NCBI GenBank assembly: GCA_030762935.1
Contig: CM060886.1
Location: 34,395,509-34,459,508 of the forward strand
From: Hymenopus coronatus
Lineage: Eukaryota > Arthropoda > Insecta > Mantodea > Hymenopodidae
Direction: 5' to 3'
Length of the DNA stretch: 64,000 bases
The notes under the pieces are model-generated. The model did not search any database. It was not told the origin of the DNA and was given only the letters and a program-made list of their open reading frames with translations. This document shows positions 26,891 through 38,589 of the stretch, piece after piece. The translations under genes were made by a program, and so were the position numbers. Within the stretch, counting starts at the first letter, position 1. Every line of letters starts with the position of its first letter.

Positions 26891-28079
26891 TTGGTCTTAA
26901 GCCAGCGTGGAATACCTATAGTTTTGAGTCCACCCATAAATGTGCGGATTTTCCGTATCGATCGGATGATCGACTGTGCTCAGCATGGAATACCTATAGT
27001 TTTAAGTCCACCCATAAATGTGCGGATTTTTCTTATCGATCGGATGATCGACTGTGCCCAGCGTGGAACACCTATAGTTTTGAGTCCGCCCATAAATGTG
27101 CGGATTTTCCGTATCGATCGGATGGTCGACTGTGCTCAGCATGGAATACCTACATATAGCCTCGAGTCCACCCATAAATTTGCGGATTTTCCGTATCGAT
27201 TGGATGATCAACTGTGCTCAGCGTGGAATACCTATAGCCTCAAGTCCACCCATAAATGTGCAGATTTTCCGTATCAACTGGATGATCAACTGTGCCCAGC
27301 ATGGAATACCTATAGCCTCAACTTCAGCCATAAATGTGCAGATTTTCCGTATCAATTGAATGATCGACTGTGCCCAGCGTGGAATACCTATAGCCTCAAC
27401 TCCACCCATAAATGTGCGGATTTTCCGTATCAATTGAATCATCGACTGTGCCCAGCGTGGAATACCTATAGCCTCAACCTCAGCCATAAATATGCGGATT
27501 TTCCGTATCAATTGGATGATCAACTGTGCCCAGCGTGGAATACCTATAGCCTCAAGTCCACCCATAAATGTGCGGATTTTCCGTATTGATTGGATGATCA
27601 ACTGTGCCCAGCGTGGAATACCTATAGCCTCAAGTCCACCCATAAATGTGCGGATTTTCCGTATTGATTGGATGATCAACTGTGCCCAGCCTGGAATACC
27701 TATAGCCTCAACTTCAGCCATAAATGTGCGGATTTTCCGTATCATTTGAATGATCTACTGTGCCCAGCGTGGAATACCTATAGCCTCAAGTCCACCCATA
27801 AATGTGCGGATTTACCGTATCGATTGGATGATCAACTGTGCCCAGCGTGGAATACCTATAGCCTCAAGTCCACCCATAAATGTGCGGATTTTCCGTATCG
27901 ATTGAATGATCGACTGTGCCCAGCGTGGAATACCTATAGCCTCAACTCCACCCATAAATGTGCAGATTTTCCGTATCTATTGGATGATCGACTGTGCCCA
28001 GCGTGGAATACCTAAAGCCTCAACTCCACCCATAAATGTGCAGATTTTCCGTATCGAATAGATGATCGACTCTACTTTG
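26891..28079. repeat. 78-bp satellite array, 15 copies
   Basis: Tandem units of 78 bp, each with TGGAATACCTATAG, CACCCATAAATGTGCGGATT, TTCCGTATC and GATGATC...CTGTGCCCAGC. Copies 1-3 (26907-27140) share a TTTTGAGTCC variant. Later copies have CCTCAAGTCC or CCTCAACTTCAGCC variants, so at least two subtypes are interspersed. A 4-bp insertion sits in copy 4 (near 27152). Because 78 is 26 codons, several frames on both strands stay open across the array, giving a repeated 26-residue frame. I see no start context or signal that supports coding. Confidence 0.95.
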
Positions 28080-29845
28080 CGTATGTGTGCGTGAGGTCGG
28101 CAGTCGGATTGATCATTCCAGGCCTTCAGAACTATCGTGCCTCTATCATAAAAGAACTACAGAGAACTCTCGTAGTGGAATATATGGAAAGGATGAGGCT
28201 CCTGTGAGCAGATTATTGAGGAATAGCGAGGCTTTAGCGGCAACACAGCATATTCACGACATGTCTAACTGCCCACAAAGTCCTCTGCATATGGAAGCAG
28301 AGAATGCAAATATTGTACAGCATGCATTGGCCTCATTAGCTCGCTGAGAAAATAATTCAGCATCGAATGTATTCTAATTTATAGCAAAATAACACCATCA
28401 TTGAATGAATCAATGCTTCCAATTAGTGTACATGAAAAACTCTGTATATCATGTATCTGAAGGCATTGTTACTTTCCTCGAATGCTTTCTTGCTGCACCG
28501 CGAAGCTTCACGTTTGTTTATAACCATTCAAAATCATTAGATCTGTTAACATATGAGGTAAGGGATAAAATACTTATATATTCGATATAATATAGTACAG
28601 CCACACGGTGTTTTCTATATATAGAAAATTCACATAGATGCCTTAATATTATAGCATTCGTTAAACTTATTATTATATACACGATCTGATATTTAACTTC
28701 TGGTTTAGTTGTTCTTGAGTATTTTACAGTGCCAATCTACAGTGCCAATACCACCTGCTGTAATTGAATCGATATCAGCCAATGATTTTACTAACTGAAT
28801 TTCAATTTATCCGAAGAATCATCACATGATGAAAAGCAAAATAGAAATGTTACTTTTATATTTACTTTAAGTATCGTTTGATTTGTTTCTAATGATCTCT
28901 TAAACCAGATTATAGTACTACAGCAATTACTTTGAAATATCTATATTAACCTGATGAACATATGATTGTTGTGAAACTAAAAATATAATGTGGGTTTAGA
29001 TATGATTTGCAAGGGACACCCAACTCTTTTCCCTAAATCCGGTGAAATCCTTTTATTGATTGAATGTTTATTGGTAATAAAGTACGTCCTCTACTCCAAC
29101 GATAGAAAAAGTAAAATTTATATTTAAACGAGCCCGAAATGCCTCCTGAACATTGTAGTATATAAGGACTTGAAAAAGGAAAGAGCACACCTGTGGAGGA
29201 ATGTTTTATTAATATCATTTTATCTTCAAAAACAATCAACAATTTATCTGATTTGATCCTCAGTCTTCGTAGACAGTTTAAACAAAGCACCTCTGGATAA
29301 GTCCAAGCAACTGCGTCTTACATTTTGCGATTCCACCTCACCAGTCAATTTCAAAAGCAAAATGCTATCTTACAATTTGCTCTCTTGATAAATAATTGTG
29401 TGTTTTTCCTTAGATGAATAAATTCACAGATCTACGAATCTAAAACCGTTATGATTCTGCAGGAACTTGCGGATGTCCTAATGGATTTGCTGGAAGTTTT
29501 TGTGTAACATCATTACGCCAGCACCTGACCCAGTGTTACAACAAAAATAATCATCAAATGGAAGTTCACAGACAATTAGTAGCACGCAAAGCTGCAAATT
29601 TCAACACATACAACGTCAACGCAATTTCAGATGTTCCCAAAAAAGGCAAGGGCGTGCTTATATTTCACATTTGACATCGTGATGAATAGGTACATACTTA
29701 ATCTGTTCTAGCAGGTGTGATACCTTTTGCTGGCCTTGGTTGCCCACTGCTCATGTCATTCAAAGTCAGTTAAGCCCTGCTAATAAACTTACTACAATGT
29801 AAGCATAAAAAGTCTGTATCCTGTCTTGTGATGGGAAAGAAAAAT
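28080..29845. other. Unassigned stretch (~1.8 kb)
   Basis: Largest stretch without repeat relation in the window. Frames such as 28087-28347 (86 codons) show no domain I recognise. This could be unique intergenic sequence. Confidence 0.45.
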
Positions 29846-30690
29846 TCTGATGTGTTCCATTCACATGACTTCTCTATTTCTCTGCAACAAATTATTATTA
29901 AAAAGGTTATGCTTCTATTTACTTCATACTAATCCAGAAAAAAATCAGCAGAAATACTCTTATTACTTGCTTTCTTGTAAGTAGAAGCGAAATAACAGAG
30001 TACCATAGGTTAAAGTGATAGTCAAAAGCTGGTTGCTATGTGATTGAAGTTATTTTGTTTGTATGGACAGGAGTTGACTAATTCCTGTATGAGAAAAGTA
30101 TAAGTTTTTTAAAGCTCAAACCAAAAACAAGAAGTATCTCAAAAAAGATCAACTCCACGAAAAAAGTATGTATATAAGATGAATTGTGTGTTTTACATTT
30201 TTTGTGTTGTAAGTTTTTATCCATCTCTTAAGGTTTAGCAATTATACAAAATTCCGTAAAATTCATCCAGATTAAGTAGTCCTCAGAAGCTATTCCCAGA
30301 ATATTCAAGATGTACATTTTATTTGTCATTTATTTTTTAATATACGAAATTGTAATTAAAATCGTCAGAGCCAATTTGGAGAAAATAAAAAATTTCGCAA
30401 GAACCTCCATGTAAAGGGTAGTTTGGGGTGGGGGGATTTTTCTCAAAATCTTCATGTGACATCCCTGGAAGATACTAAACTTAAATACCAAATTTGGTAT
30501 TTTACCGACTTTTCGTTTTTGAGCTATCGTGTTCACGGACACACGGACCTTTTTCTGAAAATGCTTTTTTTGCACACAGGGGACCCTAAAACATATATTT
30601 CCGGTGAAATCTCGCTTTCGAATTTTTGAGTGGAGTGCAATACCTTCTCTATACGTACTATGTACATAGTACGCATGGAGAAGCTAACAA
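29846..30690 (+). repeat. F1 repeat, complete forward copy
   Basis: From TCTGATGTGTTCCATTCACA to GGAGAAGCTAACAAG. Central palindrome at about 30484-30503 and a short minisatellite of CACGGACACACGGACC. The hairpin core ACTATGTACATAGT is perfect. Confidence 0.92.
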
Positions 30691-30751
30691 GTAAGTTTAC
30701 TCAATTTAAAATGAACATAATTTATCGGATAACATTTATATCGAATTGATT

Positions 30752-31972
30752 CAACGTCCTCTATATTCACCCAAAAACTAGATACTGAAATTACATCGCA
30801 AATGCAGGCTTTGACGCTACTTAAATAATAATTAATAAAGATTAGAAAAAGGCCCGTATATTTGCGTTTCTATCTGTGAATAGCATAACTCAAGAACGAA
30901 AAGCGGTTTACATACCAAACTTGACTTTAAATACACATTATTTCAAAGCTCTGTAGGAAACTCCCACAACCCGAACTACCCCTTAGGATTAGGGTTATAT
31001 ATATTGACGGGGCTCCCAGGACACTGAGGCAGGGCACCTGACATAGGCCATTTGCGACCAACGTGATCTCAGGAGAAGGCGACCAGATCCGCATGATGGG
31101 TGCAAGCATGAACGGGGTCCCTAACGGCTACAGATGGAAAGACCCGCACACTAGCCCCGAGACTCTTGGCAGACCCCACAGAGGCAGTCTCTTATCCGAA
31201 AATGGGTACCGATCTAACAGCCCTGACAACGACGCCAGAATAACCTTTTAGAAAGCTCAATATATCATCCAGCCGCAACCGGCTGACCACCGTCTGCTGC
31301 TCTTTCAACAATTATATATGATTAGAAAACGATGAGAACAGGAAGCAGTGGGCGAAAATCTAGGCGGCTATAATGAACGTATGCAGCATTAATCTGGCCA
31401 CCCGGAGAAACCCCGAAAAAACCCAAAGTGTCAATCAGAACGGCCACAGGCAAAATCACCAGAACCATTAGTCTCGGTCACACTGCCTTTACATGGAAAT
31501 TTATCATTATTTTTTTATTTCTTCAGAAATGATTTTGATTAAAATACCCTAAGTTTAAGATATTTTTGACAAATAAAACATATAGATATGTTGAATCTTC
31601 TGGGAGAGGTTAAGTCCTCTTCATTCTGAACGAATTTTGTTTAACTTGTACGTAAACTATAAGAAAGAGACAAAAATTAATTGCAAAATAGATTACATTA
31701 AAACACACAATGTCCTACAGATTTTGTGGCATAAACCATTCCTGATATAGCGTTGAATTTTCAAATGCTTTTCAAACAACTAAGTCGCTACTCATTTTTT
31801 CTCGCGATTATAAATAGAAAATATAATTTCAGAGCAATCATAGAGCGATGGATTTGACAATGCTTCAGTCTTCTGTAGTCCCTTTCCCTGAAATGCAATG
31901 TGTGTTGTAAGACCATTTCTACAGATCTGTAGAAAAGTGGGTACAATAAGTCGCATAAATGTAACAAATCAG
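30752..31972 (-). repeat. F1 repeat, reverse, with a GC-rich insertion
   Basis: Begins after the hairpin at the TTCACCCAAAAAC block and ends at GTAACAAATCAG. It is split by about 500 bp of GC-rich DNA (30980-31485) placed inside the conserved AACTACCC/TTTACATGG junction. Confidence 0.8.
30980..31485. repeat. GC-rich insert within F1, SINE G-like at one end
   Basis: Composition differs sharply from the flanks. Its right end (31390-31480) has CCCGGAGAAACCCCGAAAAA and a tail like SINE G at 19860-20085. The rest, including the 62-codon frame at 31063-31251, is unrecognised. The flanks CCCTTA and CCTTTA may be a decayed target duplication. Confidence 0.6.
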
Positions 31973-32989
31973 AGTTTTACTTCTACTTCTTGATTCAAGT
32001 TGACAAATCACTGCACTCAATCTAAAAGTATTTTGTGTGTGTATGCGTATTTGTGAACAAAGAAATCAAACATGGAATAAGTACCAAAATTTTGCATTTA
32101 ATACGAACGCTTTTAAATATGCATAATGAAGATTTTCATGGAATTCCTTGAATTCCAATTGGTTCTTTAAAAAAAAAAAGGTTAGTTATTAATATATGCC
32201 TAAAATTGACATGGGGGGGAAAACATATACAACTTAAATGTGCGTCAACAGCCGCTGAAATAATGCTCATTATTAATTTATCTCTTTTTGAGAAACTCTG
32301 AGATATAGAAAAATATTTAGGGATAGGAAAATATGACTATGGTTAAATATATAAAACTTTAACAAATAATACTTTGCAAAATAAGCTATTTTCACAGTAA
32401 TTTAAATTAGTTTAATTTTTCTTATATTTTAGGTCAAACAAGTTTTAAAACGTTAAGCTTCTGTCCTTTTTTCATTATTTTGTGACTAGAAAAGAAAGTG
32501 TGATCTGTGAATATAAAGGTATACTAAAAGTATTATAATAACTGTTATTTTAACTGGATGAAATATAAAAATTTGAATAATTACAAGTATTTTATTCCTA
32601 TTAATTTTAACAATTAGTCTTTAGCATGAATGAAATCAAGGATCTCTAGAATGGGCTTCTTAATAACTCTTGAAAAAAGTGGAATCTGTGAGTGTAAAAA
32701 TATACTAAAGATATTATTAATGGAACCAATGTTTTGTTTTGTTCTTAAAATTATAGAACCTGAAAAAGTAATTAATCCATAATTTTTAAACAAATTTAAA
32801 TACTAATTTAATCTATATTTAAATGTGCTTCCCAGCAGCAACAAGAATTATAATTACAATAATCGGATTTATTGAATTTCAGGATGTATCATTTGGGTAT
32901 TAATATCACACACAAAAATAAAGAAAATATACGACAAACGGAATATAATAAATAAATACAAATAAAGCGTAACAAAAAATTTTGTTACC
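31973..32989. other. Unassigned AT-rich stretch with a short direct repeat
   Basis: Very AT-rich. Two similar ~50-bp blocks (about 32490-32545 and 32680-32735) share TCTGTGARTRTAAA and ATATACTAAA-type words in direct orientation. Otherwise featureless. Confidence 0.5.
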
Positions 32990-33130
32990 CGCTTCTTTGA
33001 CATGTCTGTCTCACATTCAAAGGTCCTGAGTTAAAATCTCGATTAGGGTGAGTTTTCCGGATAAGTCCCGGCTCAGGTTTCCTCGTATTCCTAGAAGGCG
33101 ATTTAAACTCTCTAGAGCTCGGATATATTT
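32990..33130 (+). repeat. SINE-like sequence with degraded tRNA head
   Basis: AAGGTCCTGAGTTAAAATCTC resembles a B-box region and is followed by GGGTGAGTTTTCCGGATAAG and CCCGGCTCAGGTTTCC, the style of body seen in the other SINEs here. Single copy in the window. Confidence 0.5.
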
Positions 33131-33769
33131 AAGCATTATTTCACACATTTAATTCGCTCACCGTTCGGTATGACCTAAAAGGTAGTGGATGTTAAACTGA
33201 AAAATTAGGATAGATTTACCCTCACGTATATGTAAGTATACCTAGTTGTACCACAGCTGATGAACATGCTCGATAACACGTCACATTTTATTGTTTCATC
33301 ATTGCTCTTGAAAGATGTGTTTTTCACAGCATATAAAGCACATGTGCGTTTATAATACAATCTTTTGTTATGATATGCTGCACAGTTTTAGCTTCAAAGT
33401 CTTTTACTGGTCCATAGCTCCTCAACGAAGCAATAACAGCAAATTTTTTGTACTAAAACCTTCAGGCCATCTGTATCTTAAACAACATTGATTGCAAACT
33501 TCTGTTACTAAAAATAATTTGCAGCCCAAATAAACGTTTTAATATTGCATCTTTCTGGGAAGATATTAGGGTAGGTCAAGATATTTTAGGTATTTAACAT
33601 GGTGGTATTTATTCGAATGCTGATAATAAAGGATTTATATAATAAGAGTACAGAGTCGAAACTTCCACTGTCCAAACCAACTCACCAGCGGTTGGCTCTT
33701 GTTGCCTGGTTCCGGCATTGCCCCTATGCCACCAGAGACCGTCAATATTTCTTTATCGCATGCCTCGTG
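33131..33769. other. Unassigned stretch
   Basis: No repeat relation or domain recognised. Confidence 0.5.
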
Positions 33770-34214
33770 CAACTCCTGGACTCCAGATGTTCGAGGTTAA
33801 CACGTTTCTTCTTTCCTTTAGTAGACCATTCCAATATATTTTTGACCATTTTACATTGAGCATTCTCCGAACGTGACCATTCCATTGGAGAAACAAACCT
33901 TCCAATCTATCAACTGCTGAATTTGGCTGACACATCCTTTCTCTTATATCCTCATTCCTCACTTTCTGTATTCTGTAGAGACGGCAGCTTCTGCTTAAGC
34001 AATTCATTTCCACCTTTGCTTCTGACTGCTGTCAAGGACCAAGCTGCACCTCTATTTATCATGAAACTTTCAATAATGAGTTACGTTTTTTCTTCCTTCC
34101 AAATCTCTCGACTACAGAGTATTCGGTTTAACTCCTCTTACTTGTTTAATGCGCTGGATAATCGTCGTCAAAATTTGAGGACGTATTTTAAAACTGCACT
34201 TAAATAGGCAAATT
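33770..34214 (-). pseudogene. LINE reverse-transcriptase C-terminal remnant
   Basis: The minus strand reads AAWSLTAVRSK in one frame, then after a frame change EMNCLSRSCRLYRIQKVRNE, DIRERM, and LQWNGHVRRM. This is the order seen after the polymerase domain of many insect non-LTR retrotransposons: a Tyr-Gly-Ser-Trp-like region, an EMxxLRR...RxDxxRNExIR block, then a W-GHV-RM motif. It is short and frameshifted with no upstream catalytic region, so it is a 5'-truncated dead copy. Confidence 0.82.
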
Positions 34215-34605
34215 GCTCAATAAATTTAGTATTTTCTACTCCTATATCTATATGACATGCCATATTGAGTAATGCTATTATTCCAGCACTAACAACCAAC
34301 ACCCACACACTCACAAATAAGATCGCATTGTGTCATATGCATGTCATCAAATCTGACCTGATCAGTCAAAGATTGACACCGAACATAAGAAACAAGAGTA
34401 AACTGAGCATGCGCAGTACAACTCTGACGACGTTAAAGTGATTGTCTTTTCGAGAGATGGTACAAGCGTTTGGAAAGGTAAATGATGTGGTGCACCACAG
34501 GTTTTGTCGCTTTGCTTTTTCAGAAGCGGAATACTCACATACGCAAATATTCATTCGAGAAGAACAGTTTTGTTCAATTATATTGAAGCAAGATGGAAGT
34601 CTTTT
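34215..34605. other. Unassigned stretch
   Basis: No recognised feature. Small frames overlap the neighbouring F1 copy and are not supported. Confidence 0.5.
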
Positions 34606-35560
34606 TTTTTTACTTTCTCTAGACGTACTATGTACATAGTGTATAGAGGAAGTATTGTATTCCACCCAAAAATTCGATACCGAGATTCCACTGGAAATAC
34701 ATGTTTTAGGACCCACTGAATCAAAACAAAGCATTATTACAAAAAAGGTTCATGTGTGTGTGTGTGTGTGTCTGTCTGTGACAGCATAGCTCAAAAACGA
34801 AAAGACCATTAAATACCAAACTTAGTATATAAGTATCTTGCAAGGATACGACACGAAGATTTTCAAGAAAATCCGCCCACCCTCAACTACCCTTTACATG
34901 GAACTTTTTTCCGAAAATATTGATTTTATAAAACATGGCTCTAAATATTTTGATTAAAATATTGTATATTAAAGATATTTGCCTGACAAGTAAAATGTAT
35001 ACCTTGAATTTTGTGGGAATAGCTTCTAAAGACCTGTTTATCCTGTATGAATTTTGCTTAATTTGGAATAACTAGTAAACCGTAAGAAATAGACAAAAAT
35101 TTACGGTACCAAAAATTTAGATCTCGTTAAAATACACAAGTTATGCCATATACATTGTTTTCGAGGAGCTTACAAACCGCCTGCGGTGCCGTAAGTAGTT
35201 AAAGTGGGCGTTAAACACTACCAAAAAAAAAGAGGAGCTTACTGCTTTCGAGGTATTTCTTGTTATTAGTTTCAATTGTAAAGTTCTTACACTTTTCTGA
35301 GACGGAAGTGCCCGTTTTTCTTTTGTCTACTCCTGGCCAAGCAAAGAAGCGATTTGCAATGCCAATCGCATAACGACAGCTTTTAAAACATTGGATTATC
35401 ACTTTAGCCTAGAGCATTCCCTTAGTGCCATTCTACTTATAAGGAACCAAGTAATAAAATGCTGCTAATGTTTATCTCGATTAGCATGGTGTTGAAAGAA
35501 GAGTTATCTTCCGTAAGAAATTTGTTTGTAGAGAAAGTCATGTGAGTGTAACATATCAGA
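34606..35560 (-). repeat. F1 repeat, complete reverse copy, with a 58-bp insert
   Basis: From TTTTTACTTTCTCTAGACGT to GTGTAACATATCAG. The hairpin, GT-rich minisatellite (34750-34775) and left end are all present. A short polyadenylated insert sits at 35174-35231. Confidence 0.92.
35174..35231 (+). repeat. Mini-retroposon (~58 bp with A-tail), 11-bp target duplication
   Basis: Flanked by GAGGAGCTTAC at 35163-35173 and 35232-35242. The insert reads CGCCTGCGGTGCC, GTAAGTAGTTAAAGTGGG, CGTTAAACACT and then an A-run. A second insertion with the same start and end points lies at 38539-38589. Confidence 0.88.
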
Positions 35561-35734
35561 TTTTTCTTCAGCGGATTACCCCCCTGTTTGTATTTACACC
35601 TACAAGGAGTTTAAGTGAATGTCTCAGGTCAGTAGCCTGTCGAGAAGAAATCAAGCCTTGAATCGTGGCATATCCAGAACGGAGATCAGACCAATGCCTA
35701 GTGTGACGATTAAAAAGGGGGAAATTATATGTAG

Positions 35735-35870
35735 TGCTGAAAGGGATGAAAGAGAAATTCCGGATTAAATTATCCAACCCAGTATACGCCTAATGATCAA
35801 GGAAAACCACGGAAAACCCCTTCGGTCAGGCTGGATTTGAATCTCGGTTCAGCTAAATGCTAACGATGTG
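35735..35870 (-). repeat. SINE family G-like fragment, reverse
   Basis: GGAAAACCACGGAAAACCCC, then a reverse tRNA-like head whose B-box complement lies near GGATTTGAATCTC (35831-35843). Similar layout to 19860-20085. Confidence 0.6.
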
Positions 35871-36146
35871 AAAAAAACATGAAAATGTTATGCTTACCTT
35901 TCGATATAAAAGTGTTCGCAATAATGAGACTGCAACACCTGTTAAACACATTATTGGTCACTCCATGACTTCTGCATACGAAAACAATAGATACTATAAA
36001 ATGGATGTGAAACCAAGCCTCTTGCGTGCGAGGATTTATAGCTTAAACATTATTTTTAAGCCCTCCGCTTAGACGATAATCACAAATCTGGAGAGTTAGC
36101 AAGCCGTTCAATTTTCTTTTATTAAAACACCCAATGCTTCCATATA
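35871..36146. other. Unassigned stretch
   Basis: No recognised feature. Confidence 0.5.
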
Positions 36147-37467
36147 CATGGCAATTACAAATGGTTGGAGCAATTTTGTGATTTTATTGTGACTATATTA
36201 TTTGAGATATCACTAAACTTTACAGATACATAGAGTAACTTAGCAGGTTCTGTTTTAGAGGTCGCAGGTGCTCCATATGCTCCCTTTTGGTGATTCTGCA
36301 GATATCAAGTCCGAAATCAAGTAACATATACCTATTAATTTGTTCAAAGGCACTGATGATCTGGCTTCGAAGTTCTGGAAGGTTCACTGGTAAAGGAAGC
36401 ACAAACACTGAATCTTTCACATACCCCCGTACAAAGTTAGAGTGCATCAATTCAGGGGAACGTGGAGGCCATGACATCAATTTCTGATCATCCACCCCCT
36501 TGCGACCGATCCCCCTCTTTGTCAGTCTGTCAATCTCATGTTTTAGAAATCAAGAACATCGAGCACCATCCTGCTGCTAATGAAGTTCTCACTATCGGTC
36601 TCCAGCTGCGGCAAGAGAGAATTTTCTAACATGTTCATATAGCCGTGTTCTGTAACATTCTTTTCGCCGAAGAAAAAAGGGCTGCAAACTTTGAATTGTG
36701 AGACTGCACAGAACACACTAACTTTTGGGGAGTCGCAAATGTGCTGCACGATAGGGTGGGGATTTTCTGTGCCCCAGATTCGCATATTGTGCCTGTTTAC
36801 TTTGCCATTCACAAAGAACGTTACTTTATCACTGAAGACAAGCTTCTCAAAGAAACCACCCTCTTCCATAAACTGTTGCATTTGTGTGCAAAATTCAAAG
36901 CAACTAATTTTATCATCGGGCGTAAGGGCCTGTAGCAATTGCAACAGTAAGGTTTCTATTTCAATTTTTTCCATAAGATCTTCCAAACATTCGGTTGTGG
37001 AATATCGAGCTCTTTGCTCGCTGTGTGCGTTGACTTCTTTGGGCTACGAGTAAAATTTACCTGCACGCTCTCAACCGTTTATTCAGTCACTGAAGGACGA
37101 CCTGTAGATTTTCTCTCTACAGAGACATCCTGTTGCTTTGAATTGAGCATACCATCGCCGAATGGAGTTGGTACCCAACGCAGCTTTCTCGAACTTCGCT
37201 CAGAAGTGTCGTTGCACTGTTATGACAGATTGATGTGAATGAAATTCAATCACAAAAAACTCTTTCTCCACACCTGTTGCCGTCTTTGATAATTGCTGCG
37301 CTCTTTCGGTTTATAGCTAAAACAAAAAAAAACAAAAAAAACAAAAAAAAAAAAAAAACAGATCCTGGTGAGTTGCTCTATGGAGCTGTAAAGCTTGGTG
37401 ATCATATGTTAAATAATACAGATACAATAAAACCGCAAAGTCGCTCCAATCATTTGTAATTGCCCTG
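36147..37467 (-). mobile_element. Mariner-like DNA transposon, full-length but inactive
   Basis: Terminal inverted repeats of about 105 bp, outermost CATGGCAATTACAAATGGTT / CAGGGCAATTACAAATGATT. TA flanks both ends (36145-36146, 37468-37469). At 1321 bp it is the least deleted of three sibling elements (others at 14024 and 60548). An A-rich AAAAAC tract at about 37320-37361 separates the right repeat from the transposase start. Confidence 0.95.
36220..37300 (-). pseudogene. Mariner-like transposase, near full-length, multiple frameshifts
   Basis: Minus strand, pieces in order: HSHQSVITVQRHF and NSIRRWYAQFKATGCL (N-terminal helix-turn-helix region), STGRPSVTE and TVESVQVNFTRSPKKSTHTA. Next come PNVWKIL, QALTPDDKISCFEFCTQMQQ, KLVFSDKVTFFVNGKVNRHN with the first catalytic Asp, MRIWGTENPHPIVQH and CAVSQFKVCSPFFFGE. 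The QQDGA motif carrying the second Asp is reached only after a frameshift near 36560. The C-terminus reads WPPRSPELMHSNFV, VNLPELRSQI and DICRITKREHMEHL. The third catalytic Asp, expected in the SPDLTPCDF-type motif, is Asn here. At least three frame breaks and several stops make it non-functional. Confidence 0.93.
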
Positions 37468-37469
37468 TA

Positions 37470-37794
37470 CTATACAACGTGTGTGTAGTTGCACTATTTT
37501 GGAACCCTGGGCATGTATTGCAGATGTCAGTGCTTTGAAGACAGAAGCCACCAAATTGTTCCTACACCTGTAAAACATCCTGTTTTAATGAAAGAAAAAG
37601 GGACCAATGCTTCGTGCTGCAGTGATTGCACGTTACATCCCGTCTTTACACGTGTATTGGTTTCTGATGAGATTGGTGTGCATTTCCTGAGGTGCAGTAA
37701 ATATTGCATCACGTGAACCTATAAATGTACCAAGGTGCATATAGCACAACCAGGATCAACATATCCATAATGCACAGATCGCAACCACAATATT
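37470..37794. other. Unassigned stretch
   Basis: Small frames on both strands; nothing recognised. Confidence 0.5.
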
Positions 37795-37816
37795 GCTACA
37801 CTCACAATGAGATGCA

Positions 37817-37872
37817 AGCGCAGACGTAACGCGGCATAAGCGCAGACGTAACGCGGCATAAGCGCAGACGCA
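37817..37872. repeat. 22-bp tandem repeat, ~2.5 copies
   Basis: Unit AGCGCAGACGTAACGCGGCA plus TA, repeated in the left end of the inverted-repeat element. It extends the terminal motif GCGCAGACG. Confidence 0.9.
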
Positions 37873-38538
37873 AGGAAACACCATTCACAATGCAATCATA
37901 AGCGCAACGCAATAAGTTGGCACGGATTTCTCGATCCGCAAGTTACATGCGAATATCTCCCAAGCGCTCCACAAGTCACAAACTGAAGAACATAACAACA
38001 ATAAGAAAATTCACCCTATCTTTTACGAATAAATATGTTATAAAATTACACTCTAACTGACGCTGGCGGCAGTGACGTCATAATAATTGCTCATTCAAAA
38101 TTATTGAAAATAGTATGTACAAGCATAGAGACTTCGGAAAATGATAAAGCTACACATTTAATGAACTAAGAATTATCTCTCTGCGTCTTCGATTTATGAG
38201 AACTAAGAAATCTAGACATAAATGATAGTTATATCCATTCAATAAAAGAAGGATTCACAAGGAGACTGTCATAACCTCTTGAGGGAAATTAGAGATGGCG
38301 CGGCACTGCACGGCCAAATAGAGGAGCATGCATATACAGCAGGTCCTGTAAAGTCTCGCAGTGCGATCGTTTGTTATTGAATTCATAGGCAATTTTTAGA
38401 GAAAAGAAGCAGAATTCCTCCTCTTTGCATGCAACGCAAGGATAAAGTTTGGAGTTTGCAAACTCATGCGTTGCATTGCTTTGCATTGCGTTGCATCTTG
38501 CGTGTTTCTATGTGAGTGCTTACGCTGCGTCTGAGCTT

Positions 38539-38589
38539 TTTTTTGGACAGTGTTTAACGCCCGCTTTTACTACCAAGGCACCGAGGCGA
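38539..38589 (-). repeat. Mini-retroposon (~51 bp, reverse) with 12-bp target duplication
   Basis: Flanked by GCGTCTGAGCTT at 38527-38538 and 38590-38601. Read on the minus strand it is CGCCTCGGTGCC, TTGGTAGTAAAAGCGGGC, GTTAAACACTGTCC, A-run. It matches the insert at 35174-35231 from first base to tail. Confidence 0.88.

Noticed and set aside
26891..28079. CRISPR-like array
   Set aside because: The 78-bp units are head-to-tail without unique spacers, in an animal genome. It is a satellite.
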